NCBI GenBank assembly: GCA_002633025.1
Contig: NMRB01001051.1
Location: forward strand, 46,061-110,060
From: Notospermus geniculatus
Taxonomy: Eukaryota > Nemertea > Pilidiophora > Heteronemertea > Lineidae
DNA: 64,000 nucleotides
Direction of reading: 5' to 3'
Part shown: positions 12,601-23,701 of the stretch, piece after piece
Layout of the letters: each line of letters starts with the position of its first letter
Position numbering within the stretch: the stretch's first letter is position 1
The notes under the pieces: generated by a model
What the model was told of the DNA's origin: nothing
Database searches by the model: none
Seen by the model: only the letters and a program-made list of their open reading frames with translations
Position numbers and translations under genes: made by a program

Positions 12601-15600
12601 AATCTCACGGTGTTTATCAACTGTTGTACGTCTGCTCCTGATCAGGTTGAGAATCTCTGGTCATTCATCAGCATTTCTCCTTTATTTCCATTGCAGGACC
12701 AGCAAGTGCTGTTCACAGTAGTAGAAGCACCAGTTCATGGAAGACTCCAACTCCTGTCCGGAACCACTTACATGCCCGCCAACCAATTCACCATGGAAAA
12801 CATCTTTAACGGCCTCCTTAGCTACAACCACGATGGCACAGAATCAGTTACAGATAGCTTCACCTTTGTTGTAACAGACGGCACTCATAAACAATTCATG
12901 GTGTCTGACAAAAAGGGATACTACGTGATCTCTGACCCATTGCAGTTTCCAATCGACATTACCCCTCTAGATGATGGTACTCCATTGATTGTATCCAACA
13001 TCGGCATCAGCTATCTGACCTATATTAATGGACGGCCGTCGAATATGATTAGACGGAGTGAGTTGGAAGCGGCCGATATCGACACAGCAGATCATAATTT
13101 GGTGTTCGAAGTGACGATTCCACCGGAATATGGCCAGTTGGAGAATGCGACAAAGCCTGGAGTTGCTATTCACGAATTCACTCAAGGTAAAGATCATTCA
13201 TATCATTAACATCAAGGAATAGCTGAACTTTGACCTGTTGTACCCTGCGTTGGGAGATTTTACTGCCATTAGAAGCCATCACGAGTTTGCAGTCCTGGAA
13301 CGTCACAAAAATTGACATCATAGAGAAGAAATGCATGCTGCAACATCATCAACGTTCAGGTCATGACATACCGTCTGATGTCAAAGGGGCTGTTCGTTTT
13401 CGTCAATTGAGGAATCTAAGTTGTCATCCTTAAGAAAATGGAGAAAGCTATGAAACTGAAAATTGTAGCGATTATTCTGTACAGCACAACAAATAATCCC
13501 TGCAATTTGCAAGTGCACAGCTTTTTCCATTTTCCCACGGATCACAACTCAGATTCCTCAATTGACAAAAACGAACAGCCCCTTTCGTGACATTCTAGGA
13601 CCGCTACAGGCAGCCTCTAACGGCAGTAAGGTCTCCCATTGGTCAGTGTTCGATCACTGAACTTTACATTTTGTGGAACAAATGATAGTCTGCACTCACT
13701 CCATTCTCCAAAAGAAGAAACAACTTCAGATTCCGCATGATGTAATGGTCATTGTATTAGGGGCCGTTCACAATTATCAACATTTTCACAAGTGTACAAA
13801 CAGTACGCTAGGGGGGAGGGGGTGACACGCAGTGTACACTTTTCAAAATTTTCAAAATGTTGATCTAAAAATAGACCAATATCAACATTTTCCTTGTACG
13901 CTTTTGGGGAGGGGGAGGGGGTTCTGTAAAAAGTGTACTCTTTGTACACTTGTGAAAATGTTGATAATTGTGAACGGCCCCTTACCTGTTGGAAAAAGGT
14001 AGCTGCTGTCTGATACATTTTCAATGTGTTTTTTTCTTCCTCTAGCTGATATCAACAAGGGTTACATCCAATACGTCTTGACCAATGACACCTATGCTAC
14101 TCAGGATTGTTTTGTCTTTGACCTAATGGACACCAAACCAAACACTCTCTCAGGCATCACGTTCTACATCAGATGGTCATTGGTCAGTTTCCAGTCTGCA
14201 TCCGTCAATATCTCTGAGGTACAGAGACTTGTCCAGGTGCCAGTCATCCGAACAGGGAACTTGAAACAGGTGAGAGTCTCCGTTAAAATCTCAGCGTATA
14301 ATATGAAATTGCTAAATCCCATGAAACAGTTATTAGATAAAAGAATTTTGCTTTGACTAGGCCTACCATGGCGCAACAACTTACTGTCGTCTGCTCTGCA
14401 TTCCAGTATTCTGTCGTAACATGCCGCACAAAAATGGGAAAGGCAAGAACAGGGGGTCGCCGACCCGGCCAGAACGACTACGTCCATTACGAGGGACAGA
14501 TTCAATTCGATGAATGGCAGGACATGAAATTATGCAGCATACAGGTCAACGATGATGCCGTGTTCGAAGAGCCGGAGAATTTCTTCATCGAGCTCATTCA
14601 ACCTGTGTATACCTTGATCGCTCAGCCGCAAAAGATTGAAGTCAATATTCATGACTTTGAAGATGAACCTGAGATCCAGTTCAAGTCACCAGTCTACTTC
14701 ACAAACGAGACTGATAGATTTTTTCGTGCTGCTGTGGAGAGAGTTGGTACGTTTCCAAACGCAATCATCATACTAAAATTTGAGACGAGTTTGTGTGTGT
14801 GTGTTTGTTTGTTTGTTTGTTTTTGCGATTTTCTCTGAGACTGACGGACGGATCACCCCTAAACTTGGTATGCACATGCCGACAGACCTCGGAAGTGTCC
14901 TTACGAAGCCCGAATTTTGATATGACTTAAAATTTGCGAAATATTTTAATATTTCTTTAAAACAGATATTAACAAAATAACAATGCTGTTTAGGCTTTTT
15001 GACATCATGACATCACCGAGATTGCCGTTGCGTCATCCATGACGTCGGCAACGTCATGTGAGACAGAATGATGTCATTACACCATTCGAACGGGTGTGAC
15101 GTCATTACGTCCCCTAAGCGCTCGCATGAATTTAGCAATAGTTCCCCCAAACGAGTATTGCCTAGTTGATTATAGTACAAGATTCTGTAGTCCTGCTTGT
15201 AGTCTTAAATGTCAGCTTTATTTTCCTGCCTTTTGTCCTTATCAGGTGACGTCAGTACAGTTGTATCAGCCATTTGCTACACCAACTCTTCAACCGCTAC
15301 TGGGAGCAGTGAAAATGGGCTGGAGTCTGGTTCTGACTATCAGACACGACCAAATACGGCATATAGTCGTATCATCTTCCCTCAGGGAGTTACTGAAGCT
15401 CATTGTGAAATCAAGGTAGGTCAGTTCATTGTCAGGTGTTTCATTTGGAATTTGGCTGGAGTTTTCAAATGAAAGAATGGATGACTATCATCTTATAACT
15501 ATTGTTGTTTCAGATAATTGATGACAGTTTATATGAGACTGATGAAGAGTTTAAAATACATCTAACCGACCCCAGTGTCATGTCTGCCATTGGCCCAAGG

Positions 15601-18600
15601 GATTCAGCAACAGTGGTCATTTCAGGACCAAACGATCGTAAGTTGTCAATCAAATTTGCAACCAAAACTCTGTGTTAATTCTGCAATGTGTGTAAAGTAG
15701 TTCAGTGTACATAGTAATATACGGCTTGACGTTCAAATTTCACATGGATGCACGCTTCTGATAACCTCTTGTATAGATGATTCTCGAATTCGCAGATCTG
15801 TGCACTTCTGCCGAAATCTCAACCAGAACCTCGATCTGAAACCAGCTGATGTAACGTCATCCATGATTCAGCAAAGGCCGAGTCTGACACAATGTCTTCG
15901 ACGTCACTGTCGTGGGGCTGTCTGCGTTACATCATTCAGTTTCAGACCGAGGTTGTGGTTGAGATTTCGGCGGAAGTGCACAGATCTTTCTTGTTTATGT
16001 CAATTTGAGAACGGTCTATTCCACTGCAGTTTTCAGCTTCTTAAACCAAGTCCTCTCCATTTCAGAGTCCTTTGTTTCTCTGTCACACAACAAGTACTAT
16101 GTCTCTGAAGACATTGGCACTGTTGACTTCCCTGTGATAAGGATGGGTTCAGACCTGTCTCACGAGTCCACCGTCTGGTGCAGTACAAGAGAGTTAGACC
16201 CCTTGTCTGCTACTCCTGGCCAAGATTTCATCCCTACATCACAGCAGATCACTTTTGCTGCTGGACAGGTGGAGGCAGTGAGTATTCTTTGTAGATATTC
16301 ACATAACACCAGCTTTCTCTGTTCCTTGTCTGCCGGTACTTGAATGGGGAACCAGAGGAACTAAATGTCCGATGTAGTGCTGTGAGTGGTGCGACCGAAG
16401 TTTCTTTTTTCTAACGTTATTTCCATTTATTTATGGCGTGAAAAGAACCCTTTTGTTTCGGTCGCCTGGCATTAAAATTTACATCGTCTTGTAGGAGATG
16501 AAAATTTCTGCATTTTTCGGTGCTTTTTTTCCTTAAAATGAAGAGATAGGATCGCGATAATGGCAACGTCTTTATCTCATTATTCCTGTAGAAAAATGTA
16601 TAGCTCATTTTTTCATGACACAGTGTCAACACCTAAAACGATGTCAATGACGTCGCTTCGGTCACACTGCTTGCAGTGCCGACCTGTCAGGATAAATGGC
16701 ATGCCGGTTCCTCATTACTAATGGACAAATCTTCCACTTTCTTTCCAGACATGTCCCGTGACCATCCTTGACGATGATGCTTCGACACGACTCGAGTATA
16801 ATGAGACATTCAGCATCTACATCAGTGCTCCATCCCACACCATTCTGGCTGAGCCGACCAGTGCCCTTATTGTGATAGGCGATGAAAACCTTGACAGTGA
16901 GTTTCATGCTTTTGGCTAATTCATGCCTCGTGGTGGAATTACAAAATTGCAAAATAATTCCATCAAATTCACCTGAAAACTGCTCCTGTCCCTTTCATCT
17001 CTGAAATTTACTAACTCCTCTTTCAGTGCCTGTTATACAATTTGAAATCCCTGAATACAAGGTGTCAGAGGCTGCCAAGAAGGTTGAGGTGTCAGTCGTC
17101 CGCACGGGGGACTTGAGTTACGAGTCATCTGCCATTTGTTACACTCGACAACAGAGTGCACAGGTCATGATGGATTATGATGAGAGACTTAATCTTGATG
17201 TGTCAAGGATAAAGTTTCTTCCTGGCGAGAGGGTAAGCCATTTTGAATGTTTATGACATTGGTCAGTACATAGTTGTTTTCACTTACTGCAGTCTGTTTG
17301 TGTATGTCTTCATTCATTATAGTGAGTTGATGTTGAGACAGTTGCATAACCCTTAGGACACTTTCTATACCACCTTTCCCTCTCTATTTGTAGAGCAAAA
17401 CTTGTGTCGTTGGCATTGTGGATGACAACATCTATGAACCAGAAGAGAAGTTCCTTCTGAAGCTTGGCAGTCCACTTGGATCTCAGTCCTACCCTGTTTC
17501 AATTGGTGACCTTGACACTGTTGCTATCACCATTACTAACAAAGAAGATGGTAAGATGACTTGAATAGAAGACAAGATATGAGAATTGTTTGTAGGGCCG
17601 AATCAGTTAATGTCGTCCTGGGTATAACAGAAATATACCCAGGTTCAAATTCATCGAACAAAACTATACCCTGGGTATAGTTCGATCTACAAAAGTGTAC
17701 CCAGGATTGGATACAGTACCTTGAGACGAGATTGTTCTCGCAAATGTCACATAACCACAAGCATGACAAGTCGAAAAACGTGTTTTCACTCACGCATTCG
17801 TCACGAACATGCCGTCCAGGTATACGACAGAAGTACCAATCACGCGCAGTCCTGTTGATCTCGCGAGATCCGTTCCTAACTTGTACCTAGGCTCAAAAAT
17901 ATGGTACTGGGTATACATTGTACTTTTGTAGATCGAACTGTACCCAGGGTATAGTTTTGTGGGACGACATTGAACCCGGGTATATTTCTGTTATACCCAG
18001 GACAACATTAACCGATTCGGTGTTTGTAGGCATATTCTTTCTTCAATGTTTTGCCTTCAGCTATGGCATCAAGACTTGACGGATATGTAGATTGACTAAG
18101 AGAGGACATATGGGGGTATCATGTAGTTGACCAAAAATAGATACTATTTTTGAGTTGACACAATTTCATTTCACTGCTGCAGACAATGACATAAGGTGGT
18201 AATATCTCATTTTCAGCTCCAACCATTTCGTTCACCGAACCTCTGTACATGGTGCGCGAGCCTGAGGCAGGGGACCAGGTGACTACGGTTGTTCTGGATA
18301 TCGTCAGAGGTGGCGACGTGAATCAGTCGTGTTCTGTGAGGACGAGTACGAGAGATGGGTCAGCAGTATCTGGAGTGGACTACAGTGCCAGTAGCAAAAT
18401 GCTACATTTTGCTGCAGGTGAGGTTTTGTCTCATTCTTATAATTAAACAGAGCCTTCTGCCTACCAGTACAGTGGAAACTCTCTATTGAGGACACTTTGG
18501 GACTGCATGGTGCTGTCTTTAATTGAAAGGTGTCCCCGATACAAAGGTAAAAATGAGTGGACACGGACCAACTGGATTCTGGGATTGAAATTTGCTGCTC

Positions 18601-21600
18601 GTTATGGAGAGGTGTCCTCCTACATGTATAGCAGAGGTGTCCTACATGTATAGCAGAGGTGTCCTACATGTATAGCAGAGGTGTCCTACATGTATAGCAG
18701 AGGTGTCCGTTAAAGGAGCACGGTATTGGATCTCTAATGCGTTATTTGACTGCCAACGTCAAGGGAGCCACCTAGCCGCACCAAGACGAACTACAAAAAT
18801 GCATTACAAAATGTACGTAGTAAATCGGGTCAATTCGCCGACAATGTAGTTGGTCCCTGGGTTGGAGAGTGGCGCGGTGATGCCAGCTGTCCAGAAAAAG
18901 TGGCAATACCGTGGTCCTTTAAGGGAGGTTTTACTGTTATTCTCATCTTAATTGTTTACACCCTGCTCTGATTTTCAGGGGAAACAAAGAAGGAATTCTC
19001 AGTAGATGTTCTGCATAATGCGATGGCAGAATGGCATGAAACATTCATGGTGGTCCTTGAGGAGCTTGTGGATGCTCAATATGGTGATCTATCGATGGCT
19101 ACGATTACCATCATTGACCAGGAAGTGTCTGGAGGGATCATTTTACCTGCACCACCTGTGGTAAGTTTTCGTGCTGTGGCACCCCAGAGCCAACCAGAAA
19201 ACGTGATTTTCATGCAGATTTTGGCAAAAAATGGCCAAAAAAGGTCTTCTGCCCCCCCCAGAGAGGCTTTTGCCCCCCAGGCCCAAAAGCCCTACGGCCC
19301 TGCCTCTATGTGTCTTGCAGACATCAGAATGTATCAAATGTCTCATAATGATCAGCTCTAAATGAGCTCTAATTTCAGTGGTGCTATGTGGTACATGTAC
19401 GTTCATTTATGGCAGTGATGAGTGACCATCAGGTTGACGTATGCATTATGGTGATAGATTACTGCTTCATGAATACACTGTCATATTTTCAGGTTGTGTC
19501 GCTGTTGGACTATGACGATGTGAAACCTGGGACTGAAAAGGAGCCTACTCCAGGTTACCCCCTTGTCTGCGTCAGTGTAAGTTGAAATTTATGATGGAGC
19601 GACAAACTTTCACACCCTCCGCCAGTGAGCCGAGATATATCATGATTGTTGAATGAAACTTGATGTGCACCGAGGGTCTCTGCCAGAAATTTTTCGAGGG
19701 TACTGATTGCTTCAAAATCAGCGAAAACCCCATGAAATTAAAGAAAATGACCCTTTTCTGTTCCTTTGAGGATACTAGCATAGTACCCTTACTCACCGCT
19801 CTGGCGGAAACACTGGCACCAGCTGTGATAAAGTACCATATGAAAAACTCTATGTTGTAACTGATATTGTTGCCTGTAGTATCGGTAAATGAATTTTGCC
19901 GGGACTGCTGGTGAAACCTCATCTGTATTGTCAAACTGAGGCTTTTCATCTGTTCGTTTTCTTTCCAGCCGTGTGATAGCCACCACCCAGCCTTCCTTAT
20001 CACGTCACCATTATGCCTGGAGTCGAAGATTAATGAATCGCTGATTCGCTATGAGTGGGAAGTCACAACACAACCTGATGTCTCAGGTGCCTACCAACCA
20101 TTCCACACACTAACAGATAACACCATCTTCACGAACGTCCATTCACGAGTCTTGGATAGCATATACTTTCGACCGGGATTTAGCGTACGTTGTACGGCAC
20201 AGCCAGTTGATCCTGATGGTACACTCGGTGTGCCTTTGAAGAGTAACATAGCAAACATAGGCTTTTCAAATGGAATTTGCCGATCTCCAATAATCTCAGG
20301 AAAAACCCATGGATATCAGGGACAGTCGTTTGTGACCAATATGAAATATGTTGGACCTGAGGACGCGGTGAACCCTAACCGGATACACATCAAAATTGAA
20401 ATACCTCATCAGGATGGCATGCTGCCGCTGATCTCAACGCTACCTCTGCATAATTTACGTATCCTCCTGACCAGCCCGATCTATCGCCGACAACACGTCT
20501 GCTCAAATTTCATTGATCGTGATATCAGATTGACGCCTTCTGATTTCGGATTTCTCAATCCGAACCCGAGCAATTACTTACCCTACGGACCGGGTTACAA
20601 CCGCCCATACCAGTTCAATCCTGCTCTCCGAGATCCCACCACCATCAATCTCTACAAACATTTGAATCTGAAAAGTTGCACGTGGACGTTTGAGGCTTGG
20701 TATCACATGACTGAGTTGATTGACGTTTGCGGTGGCTCTGTCATATCAGACTTCGAAGTACGAGAAAATGCGAAGACTTATTTAACCATTCGTGTGCCAT
20801 TGTATGTATCATACATCTATGCTGCATCTCCTATCGGATGGGCATCTTTGGAGCATAAAACAGACATGGAGCTCTCATTCCTGTACAGTACTGTGCTATG
20901 GCGAACTGGTATGGAGACGAATGGAGATTTGAGCGGAAAACTCCAGGTGTTACGGATCTCAACCAACAACCTTGGGAGATTGGTGGTGGACTTTAAAACA
21001 GAGACAAAATTCAGAGGTAAGTTGTACTGAGCTGAATATAAAGTGGTTTGAAGCAGTCACTGACGTTGATGGTGCCACCTATTAGGAAAGGATGAAAGAG
21101 CTATTTACACGTCACCTTGATTTTCAGGCCGGGAGGTGAGGGCGAGGAGTTTGATTTCTGTCATTTGTGTTTCAGGCCAGTTCGTTTTGTTCCACAACAC
21201 CATGGCTGGTATAAGGAGTCGGTTTCATGCCCCACCAGCCCTACCCTTGACCTTCGACATGACCTTGCTGTGGACTCAACAAACATTTGATGGGCCTTAC
21301 CAGTTATGGAGAGCTACGAGTGACTACAACATGAAAGTAAGGCTGGTTCTCTCTAAAATGCTTTTAGCTCACAGTAGGCTACCGGTACTCGTACCATGCA
21401 TTTGATACAACTATTACCGGTACATTTATGGGTCTTGTCCGATTGTTGTATTCAAAATAAAGGAAGAGAAACAATAACAGGTTTCTAAGGTGAAAGATAG
21501 CTTCCTACCGGACTTGAACCCATGGACCCTCGCATAAGGCATCAATCACCAGCACTCAGAGGCAGCACGCTTTAACCACTAGGCCAAATCCCCATCTTCA

Positions 21601-23701
21601 AAAAAGATGGTTCAATGACCCATGTCAAACGAGGCATCCCTAAGCACGCCTCGAGGAAGGACAAAAATGAAGGAACGACTGTTAATAGATCAGAATGGAG
21701 TTCCTTTGATTTTGTCAAAGACATGCTATGATATCTTTTCAGGACTACTCCGGTATCTACAGGATAGAACTCATCCCCTGTACTGTGTCCCCTACACAAG
21801 TCTACACCACAGCGGCTGAAGTAAATCTTCATTGTACCCCACACAAAATACAGGAGTAAGTCATATCTGCTTTGTTTTGAACATATTGGGCCGATTTCAC
21901 AAAGGCTGTTTGAGACTTAGACGCGTGTAACTTCGCCAAATGCATGGTGGAAGTGTGTGCATTTAGTGAAGTTACATGTGTCTAAGTCATAATCGCGTGA
22001 TGACCACCCTTTTAGAATACGGCCCATTGTATTTATTTTGGTGATAGCTTTCCTCTTTTGAACTGTCCACATATATTCAACATCATTCTCTTCATTTTTA
22101 GCTTCAGTGTGCCAATCTCCTACCAGCAGACGTTGAGACCGGTCCCCGTCACCTATTCCCTTGACACAGAGTTCCACCTCCATAACAATGAAAAGATATT
22201 CCTAATGAATCCTAAAGGTGGCTCGCTGGATCTCGAAGAAATGGATTACACTGGGAAATTTACGGAGGGCCAGTTGGTGTATGGGCGTGTTCTATGGCAT
22301 CCTAATCAGGACCTTGATAAAGCTTATAAACTCAGGATTGAGAAGGTCTTTCTCTGTACTGGTAAGTGTCGTAGGGCCTAGTGTCACACCCAGGGTCTTC
22401 ACAAACGCTCCACTCCTCACATTAAGGGAGGGATATGACTGCAGGCATAAATGACCCAAGATTCTCAGGATGCATTGCATCATGGAAATTCACAGCTGTT
22501 TATTCTTCATCCTTCTGTGTCTTTAAATTCAGGTCGTGAAGGTTACATACCCACTTATGATCCCTCTGGCAAACTGTACAATGAAGGGCCACAGTATGGA
22601 TGCATCCAACCGAATAGCAACCTGCGATACAGATTTCTCATAATCGTAAGTAAAGATTACGAGGGGACATATATATTCTGTGTGAACTATTGCTTGGTCT
22701 GCATAACTCAATTGGTGTTATTTCAATGTTTTCCTTGATTTCTGAGTGTGGTCGAGTCATCTTGATAAATACATTGTATCTTTCAGGATCGTGGGGACCC
22801 ACATGTGGCTGATTTGTCCTTTGCCAACATTCAATTCGATGCCAAACTTGTCTTTCAAATCCCGGAGTTTTCCATCATAGAAGAAATGCCTGGGGTTGAT
22901 GGGTTTACATTTAAAGCTGACCCTCTGTTCAAGGTGAGTAGGCCTACACACTCATCGAAAACTCCTGAGGATCACAAGTGCTACGCAATATTCTTGTGAA
23001 TTTGTAGTTTAATACCGGTACATGTTTTTTGGTGTGATGGCAGTTTTGTGACTTGTGAAAATCTTTTTGGCATCCAAATCAGACTGGAAAAGAACGTTAA
23101 TCGCAAAATTTCACTCTGTTCATCCAATTTCACATGTATTTTTTAGGTACAATCCGGCAACCAGTGGTTCATCCAGGTTATCTATCAGATCGGTTCTGCA
23201 CAGAGGCTAAATCGGTACCAGAGAAGTTTAGATCGCTCCAAACGGGCAGCAAAAGATCCAGGTCATGTTGAGAATATCATTCAAAATGGAACAAATATAA
23301 AATTACTTAGACTATTTTCAAATAAGATTGAAAGAGCCACGGACAGTGAGACACCTCAGTTATCAAATTGGGGTGTCTATGTGGCAATCATTCTCGTTTT
23401 CGTTGTGCTAGGTGTTCTATCAGGTGGACTAGTTTTCTTTATAAGAAAAAGGCGGCGACACAAGCCCACTGTGGAAACACGGGTTGTGAATAACGACTTA
23501 TTCGGTAGGGTGGGAAAAAATAGTAACGTTGAAATATATGCATCGTTAAAAAAAGATATACGTACGAAAACAATCAATTATAATAGCGCATTAAGTTTAC
23601 AAAATATCACACAAAAAGTTGTCGATAAGGGTTTGCGGAGTATGAACTGTAGCCGGGAGGACTATCTGGACGAGGGGAATGCTGATGAGACAGCAGTATG
23701 A
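218..23701 (+). CDS. FRAS1/FREM2-family extracellular matrix protein, copy A (5' end outside window)
   Basis: A giant single-pass membrane/basement-membrane protein, recognised by domain order: VWC-like cysteine exons, about eleven CSPG (NG2) repeats, five Calx-beta domains, a long conserved membrane-proximal region, one transmembrane helix and a PDZ-ligand tail. In vertebrates FRAS1 and FREM2 form a complex that anchors epithelium to the underlying matrix; sea urchin ECM3 belongs to the same family. I followed 39 exons with GT-AG borders, and their lengths sum to 8562 nt, exactly 2854 codons including the stop, so no frameshift or internal stop is present. A duplicated exon at 2787-3134 would add 116 codons in frame if used. 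The start codon and signal peptide lie left of the window. FRAS1 and FREM2 cannot be separated from this part alone. The gene is certain; individual splice borders are read by eye. Confidence 0.93.
1321..3265 (+). repeat. Tandem duplication of one CSPG exon with flanking introns
   Basis: Bases 1321 to about 2215 recur at 2371 to about 3265, offset by exactly 1050. Both carry a 348-nt exon (1737-2084 and 2787-3134), open and flanked by good splice sites, differing at a handful of bases. The second copy begins immediately after a single N at 2370. That position suggests an assembler failed to merge two overlapping or allelic sequences. The exon is phase 1-1, so a double copy would remain in frame, but a repeated half-CSPG unit would not form a proper fold. 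Confidence 0.85.
3275..3526. mobile_element. MITE, 252 bp
   Basis: Terminal inverted repeats begin TAAGCCTAGTTCATACTT on both strands and continue through ACGCACGACCATCG, about 33 bp with one mismatch. The interior is CpG-rich. Intronic. Confidence 0.85.
4786..4990. mobile_element. Palindromic element of the GTGACCC family, copy 1
   Basis: Ends are GTGACCCTCCACAGCAAAA and its complement. Five relatives lie at 24553-24750, 33252-33448, 43649-43841, 44363-44831 and 45518-45714, each about 200 bp. Inner arms share AGTCGCATGTCGCTC. Confidence 0.85.
5137..5290. mobile_element. Short foldback element, 154 bp
   Basis: Arms start GGGCCGTAC and pair over about 45 bp including GAAGATTATCTTGAACTC. Intronic, no coding capacity. 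Confidence 0.85.
7800..8202 (-). mobile_element. Two 5S-rRNA-like SINE fragments
   Basis: On the minus strand, 8202-8070 and 7925-7800 both read through TAAGCAACGTAGAGTGCAAT or a variant and then GGATGGGTGACC, the internal promoter region of 5S rRNA. A shared upstream head contains TATGGCCTAGT. This fits a 5S-derived SINE (SINE3-like) present as two diverged copies in one intron, not a functional 5S gene. Confidence 0.5.
8277..8556. mobile_element. MITE, 280 bp, TA-flanked
   Basis: Ends TACAGTACAGGTCACAATTG pair with the other end for about 28 bp. The interior is an irregular run of GCGTAACTCGC-type palindromic words. A TA at each end suggests the Tc1/mariner target type. Confidence 0.85.
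9087..9208 (-). mobile_element. Short retroposed element with hammerhead-like core, 122 bp
   Basis: It is flanked by the 14-bp direct repeat GGTAACCTACAACA (9073-9086 and 9209-9222). On the minus strand it contains CTGAAGA, a perfect GACCCC/GGGGTC hairpin and GAAA (9124-9152), the arrangement of a hammerhead catalytic core. Related elements are at 28365-28499 and 38172-38283. Confidence 0.75.
9480..9605. mobile_element. Truncated MITE
   Basis: It begins TACAGTACGTTGCACAATTG like the complete element at 29232-29514 but lacks the matching right arm. Confidence 0.6.
10627..11165. mobile_element. Foldback transposon remnant, 539 bp, copy A only
   Basis: Arms TACCGTATTTTTCGGACTAT and its complement are followed by repeated GTGCGCCTTATAG words. 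This TIR type is common in fish and invertebrate genomes. Unit B has the uninterrupted intron at about 27180. The 79-codon frame at 10738 inside it has no recognisable similarity. Confidence 0.85.
13251..13638. mobile_element. Nested pair of MITEs, copy A only
   Basis: The outer element has arms TGGGAGATTTTACTGCC and its near complement. A second element sits inside at 13383-13585 with arms AAAGGGGCTGTTCGTTTT continuing through AATTGAGGAATCT. A relative of the outer element is in a METAP1 intron at 48034-48230. Confidence 0.82.
13759..13982. mobile_element. MITE, 224 bp, copy A only
   Basis: Near-perfect 40-bp terminal inverted repeats start AGGGGCCGTTCACAATTATC and continue to GTGTACAAA. 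Unit B shows an empty site near 29610. Confidence 0.88.
15795..15987. mobile_element. MITE shared by both units
   Basis: Arms of about 48 bp begin AGATCTGTGCACTTC and run to GATCTGAAAC. The same element is at about 31455-31655 in unit B with an altered left end, so this insertion predates the split of the two units. Confidence 0.82.
17597..18020. mobile_element. Foldback element, 424 bp, with 10-bp target repeat, copy A only
   Basis: Arms begin CCGAATCAGTTAATGTCGTC and pair over about 100 bp with repeated TATACCCAGG words. The 10-bp repeat TGTTTGTAGG flanks it (17587-17596, 18021-18030) and occurs once at the empty site in unit B (about 33161). A relative lies at 39724-40145. Confidence 0.9.
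18620..18709 (+). repeat. Tandem repeat, 22 bp x 4
   Basis: TACATGTATAGCAGAGGTGT with CC is repeated four times in an intron of copy A and is absent from unit B. It abuts the TTAA element at 18714. Confidence 0.9.
18714..18918. mobile_element. TTAA-flanked MITE, 205 bp
   Basis: TTAA precedes and follows it, with arms AGGAGCACGGTATTG and the complement of AGGACCACGGTATTG. The interior is present in unit B (about 33775-33975) but both ends there are degraded. Confidence 0.85.
21497..21600 (-). mobile_element. tRNA-derived SINE head or tRNA pseudogene
   Basis: The minus strand reads TGGCCTAGTGGTTAAAGCG (A-box-like, 21576-21586) and GGTTCAAGTCC (B-box, 21510-21520), about 66 bp apart. No clean cloverleaf or paired acceptor stem is visible, and unit B lacks the segment, which favours a SINE over a tRNA gene. 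Confidence 0.6.
21887..22026. mobile_element. MITE of the GGGCCG family, copy A
   Basis: Ends TGGGCCGATTTCAC and its partial complement, with an internal pair around GACTTAGACGC. A relative is at 27845-27955 in unit B. In unit B a different MITE occupies this very site (36933-37111). Confidence 0.8.
23147..23701 (+). other. Last coding exon: furin-type site, transmembrane helix, PDZ-ligand tail (copy A)
   Basis: The exon encodes 184 residues and a TGA stop. In order it gives a basic RSKR site of the R-x-K/R-R proprotein-convertase type, about 50 residues of linker, a hydrophobic helix starting WGVYVAIILVFVVLG, a stop-transfer cluster RKRRRHK, and a cytoplasmic tail of about 85 residues ending ETAV. 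The tail end fits a class I PDZ ligand (T-x-V). Vertebrate FRAS1 and FREM2 tails bind the PDZ protein GRIP1, and furin processing of the ectodomain has been proposed. All four elements are kept in copy B, which differs by one inserted proline codon after the basic cluster and a few substitutions. Confidence 0.88.

Larger units (their letters stand above)
11216..14269 (+). other. CSPG repeats 9-11 and start of Calx-beta 1, copy A
   Basis: Exons 11216-11395, 11522-11646, 11935-12075, 12697-13186 (490 nt) and 14046-14269. The large exon carries the clearest repeat of the gene, with VHGRL, the YNHDGTE segment and FVVTDGTH. The last exon passes from the eleventh CSPG repeat into the first strand of Calx-beta 1. 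The first exon here is also the first exon present in copy B. The long intron 13187-14045 contains a nested pair of elements and a separate 224-bp element that copy B lacks. Confidence 0.87.
14407..19160 (+). other. Five Calx-beta domains, copy A (10 exons)
   Basis: Exons 14407-14746, 15246-15415, 15514-15637, 16066-16277, 16749-16896, 17027-17232, 17394-17550, 18217-18417, 18979-19160. Each domain shows the Calx-beta hallmarks: an opening strand ending in a V-x-R-x-G turn (VIRTGN, VIRMGS, VVRTGD, IVRGGD), a D(Y/F)xxxxxxxxFxxG middle and a closing IxDDxxxExxExFxxxL strand (for example IVDDNIYEPEEKF). Calx-beta domains bind calcium through acidic residues in the last motif, and these are kept here. 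Five such domains match FRAS1 and FREM2 and exclude the FREM1 type, which has one. Confidence 0.9.
19493..22933 (+). other. Conserved membrane-proximal ectodomain exons, copy A
   Basis: Exons 19493-19576, 19969-21016 (1048 nt), 21176-21336, 21743-21855, 22102-22361, 22533-22645, 22787-22933. This stretch of about 640 residues follows the Calx-beta block, as in FRAS1 and FREM2, and has no named domain. It contains regularly spaced cysteines (for example CDSHH, CLESK, CTAQ, CSNF, CGGS, CTWTF) and many aromatic residues. At 21855 the only usable donor is the GT within GGAGTAAGT. This leaves phase 2 and is required for the next exon (22102) to stay open. Confidence 0.85.

Noticed and set aside
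14792-14825. GT/GTTT microsatellite as a notable feature
   Set aside because: A simple repeat following a splice donor, present in both units with small length differences and no sign of function.
18620-18709. Four regularly spaced 22-bp repeats as a CRISPR array
   Set aside because: They are contiguous tandem copies without unique spacers, in an intron of an animal gene.
21497-21600. Functional tRNA gene on the minus strand
   Set aside because: A- and B-box words are present, but no clean cloverleaf, anticodon stem or acceptor stem can be drawn, and the segment is missing from unit B; a SINE head fits better.
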